In this document: piece after piece, positions 25,415 to 32,356 of the stretch
Layout: the number at the start of each line of letters is the position of its first letter
How positions within the stretch are numbered: position 1 is the stretch's first letter
NCBI GenBank assembly: GCA_023435925.1
Contig: JAEZLF010000109.1
Coordinates: 1-32,356 of the forward strand
Source: Bacillota bacterium
GTDB lineage: Bacteria > Bacillota > Clostridia > Acetivibrionales > DTU013
DNA: 32,356 bases
Direction of reading: 5' to 3'
Made by a program: the position numbers and the translations under genes
Notes under the pieces: generated by a model
What the model was told of the DNA's origin: nothing
The model's database searches: none
Seen by the model: the letters and a program-made list of their open reading frames with translations, nothing else

Positions 25415-25559
25415 ATAAAACCTCCATGTCCCTATTGATCCAAATCATTCTTGTCCAAACATACCATCGCTATCATAGCAGCTGCGCCTAACTTCTCTGT
25501 ACATACCGCCCTTTACTGCCATTCTTTCATACTCATCCGGAGAAGGCCGGCTTCTATTC

Positions 25560-26417
25560 CTACTCCTTTATCGCGCCACCGGCTAAACCGGCCACAATCT
25601 GATCGGAGAACCGGAAGAAAATGATAATGACAGGCAGCAATGCAATCACAACTGCTGCAAAGACCAGATGCCAGTTGGCAAGAAAATTTGCCATATAGGA
25701 ATAAACAGCCAGGGTGAGGGTTCTGACCGAGGTCTTTGTCAGGAAGACCAGTGGCATATAGAAATCATTCCATATGGTTACAAAGTTGATCAGTCCCATT
25801 GTGAAAAGCACCGGCTTGGACATGGGGATAATGATTCTTACAAAAACCTTAAACTCCCTTGCTCCGTCAATTCTTGCCGATTCACTGAGAGATTGTGGAA
25901 TTCCGCGGAAAAACTTCGAGAATACCAATACCGGAAATGACATATTTGCGGCATACAAAAGCGCCAAACCAAGTATATTGTTGTTAAGGTGCATCTTGGT
26001 TAACATAATGAATAATGGTAAAATACCAAGCTGAATCGGGAACATCAAACCGATTAAAAAATAAGTCTGCAAAAAGCTTCTGCCTTTAAAATCAAATCTG
26101 GAAAGGCCATACGCTACCATAGTGGAAACAATCAGGAGCAGCATCAGACTTAAAAACACCAGCGTCAGGCTGTTGATGAAATAACGGGAAAAGTTTTGTT
26201 CCACCAGCAGTGTATAATAGTTTTCCAGCGTAACTTTTTTGGGGATACCGATCGTGTTGTTTATGAGCTCCTGCTTGGACTTAAAGGAGGACAATACGGT
26301 ATTGCCAATGAGAAACAAGGTTATTGATGTGTATATGATTAAAACTATCGAAATAGTATTTTTTACGGCTTTAACAGTTCCTGACTCTGCTATCCTGTTT
26401 TCTTTATTTTTAGCCAA
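25560..26417 (-). CDS. Sugar ABC transporter permease, MalG type (right importer)
   Basis: This 285-residue channel subunit of a second CUT1 sugar importer has six membrane segments, an EAA loop reading ESARIDGAREFKVFVRIIIP, and the MalG-type C-terminus IVAGLAGGAIKE. I start it at TTG 26417 (LAKNKEN) because AGGAGG lies 8 bp upstream; the alternative GTG 26426 has only 1 bp between the site and the codon. It follows the first permease gene by 12 bp. Confidence 0.9.
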   Translation of the reverse strand: MAKNKENRIAESGTVKAVKNTISIVLIIYTSITLFLIGNTVLSSFKSKQELINNTIGIPKKVTLENYYTLLVEQNFSRYFINSLTLVFLSLMLLLIVSTMVAYGLSRFDFKGRSFLQTYFLIGLMFPIQLGILPLFIMLTKMHLNNNILGLALLYAANMSFPVLVFSKFFRGIPQSLSESARIDGAREFKVFVRIIIPMSKPVLFTMGLINFVTIWNDFYMPLVFLTKTSVRTLTLAVYSYMANFLANWHLVFAAVVIALLPVIIIFFRFSDQIVAGLAGGAIKE

Positions 26418-26429
26418 AACGAACACCTC

Positions 26430-27326
26430 CTAGTAATCAAATTTGGATTTTTTAAGCAGCTTTGTAACCACCAGCGAAACGGTCATGATAATCAGGAACA
26501 TCGTTACACTGATACTGGAGCCAAAGCCGAGGGAGGTTTCTCCAAAATAGGCGCCGCCGAAGGCGTATCTGTAAAAAACCATATTTACAAAATCGATGGT
26601 GTTATTCACTCCGCCTTGGGGGCCGCCCAGCATAAACGGAATGTCAAACATAGTAAGTGCAAATATTACACTAAGCGTAATATTGGTAGACAATGACGAT
26701 GTAAGCTGGGGAAGCACAACGCTGAAAAATTTGCGGAACTCTCCCGCCCCATCGATTACACTTGCTTCAATTAATGATTCGGGAATTTCCTTCATATTGG
26801 CATAGAAGATCATCATGCCTGATCCGATACACTGCCATATGACCACGCCTACAAAAATCTTGAAGGACAAATTCGGGTTGCCCAGCCAGGCGCTTTTGTC
26901 AAGACCGAGAGTGGCAAATACCGTATTGAGTATCCCGATATTCGGGTCAAACACCAATATGGCAAAGAACCCGACGATGGACGTGCTGATAACGTACGGT
27001 AAAAACAGCATCAGCTGCAAGTATTTATAGCACCTAATTTTAATATTCAGAACGTATGCAAAAAATATCTGTAATGGTGTGATAATCAGCATAACACAAA
27101 CCAAATACTTAAAGTTATTGCCCAGCGCATTAAAGAATATTTTGGACATTCTTTGTCCGAAAAGCAACGTTTTGAAGTTCTCCAGCCCGATAAATTGCAT
27201 GTCCCCTATGCCGTTCCAGTTGAAAAAGCTGTAGTACATCGCGCTGATAATTGGGACAATCATAAATAATGTATATAATATGAACCCGGGGATAATAAAC
27301 CCGATATAGGGTCTCTCTTTTTTCAT
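26430..27326 (-). CDS. Sugar ABC transporter permease, MalF type (right importer)
   Basis: This 298-residue inner-membrane protein is the first permease of the right importer. It has about six hydrophobic segments, starting with YIGFIIPGFILYTLFMIVPIIS, the common FNWNGIGDMQFIGLENF periplasmic segment and an EAA loop EASVIDGAGEFRKFFSVVLP. ATG 27326 has GAGGTGA about 7 bp upstream. A 17-bp hairpin lies between it and the binding-protein gene. Confidence 0.92.
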   Translation of the reverse strand: MKKERPYIGFIIPGFILYTLFMIVPIISAMYYSFFNWNGIGDMQFIGLENFKTLLFGQRMSKIFFNALGNNFKYLVCVMLIITPLQIFFAYVLNIKIRCYKYLQLMLFLPYVISTSIVGFFAILVFDPNIGILNTVFATLGLDKSAWLGNPNLSFKIFVGVVIWQCIGSGMMIFYANMKEIPESLIEASVIDGAGEFRKFFSVVLPQLTSSLSTNITLSVIFALTMFDIPFMLGGPQGGVNNTIDFVNMVFYRYAFGGAYFGETSLGFGSSISVTMFLIIMTVSLVVTKLLKKSKFDY

Positions 27327-27351
27327 GCCGATCTCACCTCATGTTTGGTTA

Positions 27352-27392
27352 TACTATAAAAGGTGGTAAAACTGATACCACCTTTTATAGTA
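27352..27392 (-). terminator. 17-bp perfect hairpin between binding-protein and permease genes
   Basis: Arms 27352-27368 and 27376-27392 are perfectly complementary over 17 bp around a 7-nt loop. On the minus strand no U-run follows, so a partial terminator or 3'-end stabiliser of the binding-protein mRNA is more likely than a full stop. The left operon has a hairpin at the same junction (2231-2266). Confidence 0.75.
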
Positions 27393-27415
27393 ACAATTTA
27401 TGATTCTGCTTCAGG

Positions 27416-28732
27416 TTACTTCGTCATTGATTCCAGTGTATCAACAAACTCCTGAGGAGTAATACCTTTTGACATGACCTTTGTCTGGTCCTCTTCCCAA
27501 ACCTGGCGGGGATTCTGTCCTTCAGCCTGCAGCTTGCCAAGTATGTCATAATAGCTTGCCGTCTGAATATCAAACTGTGCGATTTCATTGATGATCGTAT
27601 TCTTGGAAACGATCTCTTTTACTCCAGGGATGCAATCCAGTGCATCGATCCACAATGTCTGGCCTTCCAGGCTTGCAAAGAAGTTCAGGAATGCAATTGC
27701 CGCTTCAGGGCTCTGGGTGTTCTTGCTGATGGAGAAGCCGCAGGAGCTGGTCCCGACAAAAGGCCTTGTTCCGTCTTCGGTAGGAAGCTGGAATGCTCCG
27801 AAATTCAATTCAGGGTTATTCTCTTGAATGGTCTGAATATTCCATGTACCTTCGATACACATTGCAGCTTCGCCTTTGGAGAATGCCAGCAGGGCTCCGC
27901 CCTCGTCAACTCCTACAAAACCGGATCCATAATAGCCTTTATCGGCCCATTCCAGCATCTTATTATATGCAGCCACAACACGGGGATCGTTAACCTTTAC
28001 ATCCTGTTTTTTGGATTCTTCCAGCCAGTCAAGAGACATAGCGGCCAGAACCGGTTCAAAGTGGAAAAGAACTGCCCACGGGTCAGAACCGCTGAATGAA
28101 ACAGGGATTTTTCCCGCCTTTTTGATTGTTTCAAGAGATGCTTCAAATTCACTGAACTTTGTAGGAACCTTCAATCCAAGCTCATTAAAGATGTCCTTGT
28201 TATAAAACACCGCTCTGCCGCCTACTTCTGCGGTAGGAGATGCATATTGGCGTCCGTTTATCGTAACAATTTCCTTGGTCGTATCACTGAACAAAGAAAG
28301 ATCCACTGAATCGGTAATGTCCATGATGACACCTTGATTCACATAAGCACCCAAGTTCGTTGTTGCTGCTCCATTTGTCCAGAACAGGTCAGGAGCTTCA
28401 CCGGCCTGTATAGTTGTAGCAAGAAGATTATAGTACTGATCTGAAGTCTTAATTTGATATTCAACCTTGATATCCGGATTCTTTTCGTTGAAAGCACTGA
28501 TAACTGCCTTCAAAGGCGCTTCAAACTGAGGAGTATGCTCCCAGATGACAAGACTTTGCCCCGCGCCGGATGAAGTTCCTTCTGAAGCAGTGGCCTCAGC
28601 AGTTGTCGCCGGTGACTGTTCGCCGGTTGTTTTATCTGCATTATCATTTGTTGCCGCCCCACAGCCTGCAAACATTGATACCATCAGGCATAAAACCAGA
28701 CACAGAGATATCGTTGCGAATTTGCGTTTCAT
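27416..28732 (-). CDS. Extracellular sugar-binding lipoprotein (right CUT1 importer)
   Basis: This 438-residue family-1 solute-binding protein has a lipoprotein signal (FAGC, Cys24), a Thr/Ala/Ser-rich linker, then a mature domain beginning SLVIWEHTPQFEAPLKAVISAFNEKNPDIKV. The segments AGEAPDLFWTNGA and SSCGFSISKNTQSPEAAIAFLNFF are typical of the family. It is clearly different from the left binding protein, so the two systems probably take up different sugars. AGGAGG lies 8 bp before ATG 28732. Linkage to GH78 suggests a rhamnose-containing glycoside, which is inference. Confidence 0.9.
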   Translation of the reverse strand: MKRKFATISLCLVLCLMVSMFAGCGAATNDNADKTTGEQSPATTAEATASEGTSSGAGQSLVIWEHTPQFEAPLKAVISAFNEKNPDIKVEYQIKTSDQYYNLLATTIQAGEAPDLFWTNGAATTNLGAYVNQGVIMDITDSVDLSLFSDTTKEIVTINGRQYASPTAEVGGRAVFYNKDIFNELGLKVPTKFSEFEASLETIKKAGKIPVSFSGSDPWAVLFHFEPVLAAMSLDWLEESKKQDVKVNDPRVVAAYNKMLEWADKGYYGSGFVGVDEGGALLAFSKGEAAMCIEGTWNIQTIQENNPELNFGAFQLPTEDGTRPFVGTSSCGFSISKNTQSPEAAIAFLNFFASLEGQTLWIDALDCIPGVKEIVSKNTIINEIAQFDIQTASYYDILGKLQAEGQNPRQVWEEDQTKVMSKGITPQEFVDTLESMTK

Positions 28733-28772
28733 TTCTAAAACCTCCTATTTTCTTTTTATTGTTGGTAGTTTT

Positions 28773-28801
28773 AGTATAGCAAAGCGCATTTACCCCCTCA
28801 A
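28773..28801 (-). promoter_or_regulatory. Putative promoter of the right sugar-transport operon
   Basis: On the minus strand TTGAGG (28796-28801) and TATACT (28773-28778) are 17 bp apart, about 40 bp before the binding-protein start codon. Its own promoter would allow transport genes to be induced separately from the two-component genes upstream. Confidence 0.55.
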
Positions 28802-28822
28802 TCAACGCAATTTATGAGTTTG

Positions 28823-28894
28823 TTCACAAATTTAGTGTTCCATTTTTTTCTAATTAAAATTCATTCACAAATTTAAAAAAAATTCACTATTTTA
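28823..28894 (-). promoter_or_regulatory. Helically spaced direct repeats, candidate YesN-type binding sites
   Basis: TTCACAAATTTA (plus-strand reading) occurs exactly at 28823-28834 and 28864-28875, with a 10/12 match TTCACTATTTTA at 28883-28894. Starts are 41 and 19 bp apart, close to four and two helical turns, so all lie on about the same DNA face. They sit upstream of the predicted promoter, as expected for AraC-type activator sites; the last copy runs into the end of the regulator gene. Confidence 0.5.
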
Positions 28895-30401
28895 AGTTTT
28901 TCCTGAACTGATTGATGGTCTGTCCTGTAGTTTTTTTGAACAATCTGAAAAAATAGTTGCTGTTTTTTATCCCCACCTGCTCTGCGATCTGCTCCGCAGT
29001 CCAATCTGTCGACAGCAGCAGTCCCTTGGCCTTTTCTATTCTCAGCCTGTTGATATAATAGATAAAGGTAACACCTGTCTTTCTCTTAAATAGCTGGCAT
29101 ACATACACATAGTTCAAATGGAATCTTTCGGCAATATCTGTCAATGTAATATCCGTATTGTAATGCTGCTCCGTATATTCTACAATCTTGGCAATGGTGG
29201 TTTCCTTCCTTTCATTCAGCAGAACATATTCCTTAACCTCTTTTACCATCTTAATGAGCCAGTTGCGCAGTCCATCAGCATTTGCAAACCCATTGATACT
29301 GAAATAATTCGGGCGGGTCTCTTCCGAAAACGCATGGTTAATATCCAGATCATAATATTTGCTGAAAAACGAGCTGAATTCATTGACATATTTAACGACC
29401 TGAATCTTTAGCTCATCGGCATCAACAAAGGACTCCTTTTGAGTCTTAAAGAAATCATTGACATAGACCTCAAAGTCCGACATCCAGCGGTCTGAAAAAA
29501 TGTTCTGAGGGCTGAATATCATCTCCGGACAATCCTTACGGGGGGCTTTTATCTGTTCTGCCCACAATATACATGGTTTATTGATATAGAATGTATACCC
29601 CGAACATTTCTTTACATCCTCATAGCTTACTTTTACATTCCTTAAATCTGTGAAGTATTTTGAGATAGTCATATACGCATATTTATTAAAATAATTCCGG
29701 ATGTTTTTACCCATATTTACAAAAAAGCTTTCCAGTCGCGCAGCGGCCTGCCGGTCCGTTGAGGAGCATTCCAGATTGAATATGCAGAACAGCTCCTCAT
29801 TATGCCGTAAAAAACATTCACCAAGATTATCACGGTGTAAAATTTCCTGTATGATCTCAGCCGCCATCGGAAAGCTGATGTCATTATCCGCCGATTGGGA
29901 ATCGTCTATTTCTCCCCGCAGTGTAATCAGACCGGTACAATATTTACAGTCTGTTTTTAGTAAACTGTGGTTCTTCAAATCCATGCCGAAATCGTTGATA
30001 TTTGCATTCTTTGCTGATTGCAGTGACCTTCTGGAAAGAACCATATCGGATAACATGTTGCCAAGTTCGTCCTCCGCCAGCTCGTGCTTCAGGATATATT
30101 TGTCCACACCCAGCTCATAGGCTCTGCGTGCATAGGAAAAGTCCTCATAGCAGCTTAGAACGATGATCACCATCTGATTATGACCCGGCTTGATTTTTTC
30201 TATTAGATCCAATCCGCTCATGCCGGTTAGACGAATATCCGTAATCAGTACATCTGCCGTATTTTGCTCGAAATATTCCAGAGCCGCTTCAGCGGACGAA
30301 AATGCCGCGGCGACCTTCATGTCATGTCCCGAGTCCTGGATGGACATTTTCATGCCAAGCTGTACCAGCATTTCATCCTCCACCAGAACAACATTAATCA
30401 T
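28887..30401 (-). CDS. YesN-like response regulator (receiver + AraC-type HTH)
   Basis: This 504-residue protein has an N-terminal receiver domain with the acidic pair in LVEDE (Glu8, Asp9), phospho-acceptor Asp55 in LITDIRLTGMSG and Lys105 in YILK, a long middle region of unknown fold, and a C-terminal AraC double HTH (ITLTDIAERFHLNYVYVCQLFK; AEQIAEQVGIKNSNYFFRLFKKTTGQTINQFR). It is phosphorylated by the adjacent kinase and should activate the transport genes downstream. ATG 30401 overlaps the kinase stop (ATGATTAA) and is preferred to GTG 30413 for its ribosome-site spacing. It is the complete counterpart of the partial regulator at the left edge. Confidence 0.93.
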   Translation of the reverse strand: MINVVLVEDEMLVQLGMKMSIQDSGHDMKVAAAFSSAEAALEYFEQNTADVLITDIRLTGMSGLDLIEKIKPGHNQMVIIVLSCYEDFSYARRAYELGVDKYILKHELAEDELGNMLSDMVLSRRSLQSAKNANINDFGMDLKNHSLLKTDCKYCTGLITLRGEIDDSQSADNDISFPMAAEIIQEILHRDNLGECFLRHNEELFCIFNLECSSTDRQAAARLESFFVNMGKNIRNYFNKYAYMTISKYFTDLRNVKVSYEDVKKCSGYTFYINKPCILWAEQIKAPRKDCPEMIFSPQNIFSDRWMSDFEVYVNDFFKTQKESFVDADELKIQVVKYVNEFSSFFSKYYDLDINHAFSEETRPNYFSINGFANADGLRNWLIKMVKEVKEYVLLNERKETTIAKIVEYTEQHYNTDITLTDIAERFHLNYVYVCQLFKRKTGVTFIYYINRLRIEKAKGLLLSTDWTAEQIAEQVGIKNSNYFFRLFKKTTGQTINQFRKNLK

Positions 30402-32169
30402 TTTTGGCCTCACTCTCTTTCGTATCTCTGATGACAGGCAGCTTTAATGTAACCATTGTGCCTGCGCCTGGTTCACTTTCAATATCAAGCCCGTACTGAT
30501 TTCCGTAATTGAGCCGGATTCGCTCTAACACATTCAGAATCCCGATGTGGTCCTGTTTGTCCCGCTTCCTGCTGTTGAGATCTTCCAGAATCGACGTATC
30601 AAACCCGTTCCCGTTGTCCCTCACCGTAATGTAAAGTATCTCCCCTGCCTCTGCAGATATCTCTATGACCCCTGCGTCGGTTTTCCCGGCAAAGGCATAT
30701 AAAATGCAATTTTCTATCAACGGCTGGAGTATGAATTTGATAATGCGGCAGTTTCCTGCTGTTTCGGGGATATGGTAAGCAATATCAAAATTCATATACC
30801 GCACCTTCTGAATATAGCTATAGCTTTTGATCAGCTCTATTTCTTCGTTCAAACAGATTTCTTCGTTGGTATTGTAGGTTACGTTCATCATCAGCTTGAT
30901 CAGCGATTCCACCATTTTCTTGATGTTGGGCTGCTTGTTGACCGTTGCCATCCATTTGATAGAGTTGAGGGTATTATAGATAAAATGGGGGCCCACCTGC
31001 ATGGACAGCACCTTCATTTTTTCATCGTTTTTCGCTTTTTCCTCATTCCGGATGTCTTCCATCAGTGTTGTAATTTTTCCAAGCATATAATTATAGTTGG
31101 AGACCAAAAGGCCGATTTCATCATCATTTCTTTTCTCAAGATGCTCCTCGAAATGACCTGCGGATACCTTCCGCATACCATTGCTCAGCTGGGCCAGCGG
31201 TACAAATATTCCCCTTGACAGAAGGACATAAGCAAGCACGACGAATATCGCAAACAGCATGTAGATAACAACCGCCATGGCCTTGATGTTTTCTATGTCC
31301 CTGAAAACAACCTTCTGCGGGGTGGCTGACACAATGGTCCATCCCGTATCGGCAGAAGTGGAATAAACAACGATGTAATCTTCCTTTTCTTCCCGGTCAG
31401 TATAGGTAAAGTAGCCATTGTGACCAAATACAATATCGTCGGTATATTCAAGCTCCGACACAAACCCAACTTTACTTTTGTCCATGCTGGTAATAACCCG
31501 TTTATCAGGAGCAAGAATCAGCACATCCGAACTTTCATGAAGGCTTTTGTTCTCCAGAACATCATCAAAAAAATCTTCTCCAAAGAAAAGCCATAATGTC
31601 CCCACCGTCTGATTCGGCGAATTAATCGCTCTGGCCAGCACAAAATTCTTCACACTGTTCCGGAATGAGGTGGACAGATTTTGTGTCGGAATCCATACCT
31701 CTCTGCCTTTTTCCTTTAGAACCTGTCCCTCGTACTCTGCAAAAAAAGAATCCAGATCCAGGTAGTTGTTTCCTGATATATAATTTCTGTCTCCGATATG
31801 CAGCATCGCTGAAACCACGTATTTCTCTGAGTTCACAATGCTGCTCAAAAACTGTCTGATGAATACGGATTCTTCGGAGTAATCCTCACTGTCGATATAA
31901 CTTCTGGTTTGCATATTATGATACAGTGTCATGGTCATGTCTTCATAGTTGTCAAACTGATAGGATATATTTTTATTGATTTGCTCCATGACACTGTGCT
32001 TTTCGCTGATAATGCTGTTTAAAGCATACTGCGAGTAGGAGCGTATGCTTATGGTGAGAAAAGCCGTACTGGGAATGAGGATAAACAGGATGAATATGAT
32101 AACAATCCGCTGTTTAACGCTGAATTGGCGCATTTTTATAAAATTGTATAATGCCCTTCCAATCCTCAC
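30394..32169 (-). CDS. YesM-like sensor histidine kinase
   Basis: This membrane sensor kinase of about 591 residues has a first membrane helix (QRIVIIFILFILIPSTAFLTI), an extracellular sensor of about 260 residues, a second helix (AVVIYMLFAIFVVLAYVLLS) and a HAMP-like segment. Next come a His_kinase domain with phospho-acceptor His in VGPHFIYNTLNSIKWM and an ATP-binding domain with LQPLIENCILYA, VRDNGNGFD and HIGILNVLERIR. This is the YesM/LytS-type layout common to carbohydrate sensing. GTG 32169 is preferred because GAGGAG lies 10 bp upstream; the frame is open to a GTG at 32187, and an ATG at 32133 lacks a ribosome site. The signal molecule is not evident. Confidence 0.92.
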   Translation of the reverse strand: MRIGRALYNFIKMRQFSVKQRIVIIFILFILIPSTAFLTISIRSYSQYALNSIISEKHSVMEQINKNISYQFDNYEDMTMTLYHNMQTRSYIDSEDYSEESVFIRQFLSSIVNSEKYVVSAMLHIGDRNYISGNNYLDLDSFFAEYEGQVLKEKGREVWIPTQNLSTSFRNSVKNFVLARAINSPNQTVGTLWLFFGEDFFDDVLENKSLHESSDVLILAPDKRVITSMDKSKVGFVSELEYTDDIVFGHNGYFTYTDREEKEDYIVVYSTSADTGWTIVSATPQKVVFRDIENIKAMAVVIYMLFAIFVVLAYVLLSRGIFVPLAQLSNGMRKVSAGHFEEHLEKRNDDEIGLLVSNYNYMLGKITTLMEDIRNEEKAKNDEKMKVLSMQVGPHFIYNTLNSIKWMATVNKQPNIKKMVESLIKLMMNVTYNTNEEICLNEEIELIKSYSYIQKVRYMNFDIAYHIPETAGNCRIIKFILQPLIENCILYAFAGKTDAGVIEISAEAGEILYITVRDNGNGFDTSILEDLNSRKRDKQDHIGILNVLERIRLNYGNQYGLDIESEPGAGTMVTLKLPVIRDTKESEAKND

Positions 32170-32238
32170 AACCGCTCGGCTCCTCACATAAATACTATCG
32201 GTTTTATAAATAATTTAATTCATTTTATTGCGCTTACT

Positions 32239-32356
32239 TTATTGTATATTGTAGCTGACTTTAATCGTTTTAATTTCGAAGGGCTGGAAAGCCAGTGAGC
32301 ATCCGCATTCCTCTACAGGCCTTTCCATCATATCGCACAGCTCAAGCTTATTATAC
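32239..32356 (-). CDS. C-terminal end of a probable GH38 alpha-mannosidase (5' part outside window)
   Basis: An open minus-strand frame of 39 codons enters from the right edge and stops at 32239. It reads LELCDMMERPVEEC and then LAFQPFEIKTIKVSY. The combination of a short Glu/Pro hinge and a final PFEIKT beta-strand resembles the C-termini of family 38 alpha-mannosidases and a few other glycosidases. It would be transcribed in the same direction as the kinase, 69 bp upstream of it. The family call rests on a short tail and is tentative; that a gene ends here is more secure. Confidence 0.5.
   Translation of the reverse strand, partial: YNKLELCDMMERPVEECGCSLAFQPFEIKTIKVSYNIQ

Noticed and set aside
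25415..25559. Small open frame between the permease and URO-D 3 genes
   Set aside because: Only about 25 codons from the best ATG, with a poor ribosome site and no family resemblance.

Overview
The window looks like the chromosome of an anaerobic, saccharolytic clostridium (Firmicutes, class Clostridia). The pointers are an Ech-type energy-converting [NiFe] hydrogenase next to its hyp maturation genes (an arrangement known from cellulolytic clostridia such as Acetivibrio thermocellus), YesM/YesN-type two-component regulators with CUT1 sugar ABC importers, AGGAGG-type ribosome binding sites and frequent TTG/GTG starts. Species cannot be fixed from sequence reading alone. I see no rRNA, tRNA, CRISPR array, prophage or intact insertion sequence.

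Layout. (A) 1-6584, plus strand: 3' part of a YesN-like response regulator, a sugar-binding lipoprotein, two permeases, and two different URO-D (uroporphyrinogen decarboxylase-fold) proteins. (B) 6777-10251: a TipA-like MerR regulator and an EamA transporter (both minus), then a divergent MocR-type regulator (plus). (C) 10333-21142, minus strand: one tight 11-gene operon read echA-B-C-D-E-F-hypA-F-C-D-E. It encodes a six-subunit membrane-bound ferredoxin-linked hydrogenase and most of the machinery for its Ni-Fe(CN)2CO site; hypB is not in its usual place. A consensus promoter lies about 260 nt before echA, and the leader between them ends in a terminator-like hairpin. (D) 21494-32356, minus strand: C-terminal end of a probable GH38 mannosidase, YesM-like histidine kinase, YesN-like response regulator, sugar-binding lipoprotein, two permeases, a third URO-D protein and a cytoplasmic GH78-type glycoside hydrolase.

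Regions A and D are two versions of one module (YesN, or YesM and YesN - binding protein - permease - permease - URO-D protein) pointing toward each other from either side of the hydrogenase operon. None of the three URO-D proteins has the HemE arginine motif, and they differ at the Zn-ligand positions of the corrinoid methyltransferase branch. A recurrent coupling of sugar import with URO-D-fold enzymes is the best candidate here for an under-described system. Likely logic: glycosides or oligosaccharides are sensed outside by YesM, imported, trimmed inside by GH78 (and GH38) and modified by URO-D enzymes of unknown chemistry, while Ech disposes of fermentation electrons as H2 and conserves energy as an ion gradient.

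Other notable structure: the hyp part carries three tandem-repeat tracts (an exactly phased 11-bp array at the hypA/hypF junction, 20-bp repeats before hypC, a 33-bp in-frame duplication in hypF); both binding-protein/permease junctions carry long hairpins without U-tracts; and the right-hand binding-protein gene has helically spaced direct repeats upstream of its promoter.
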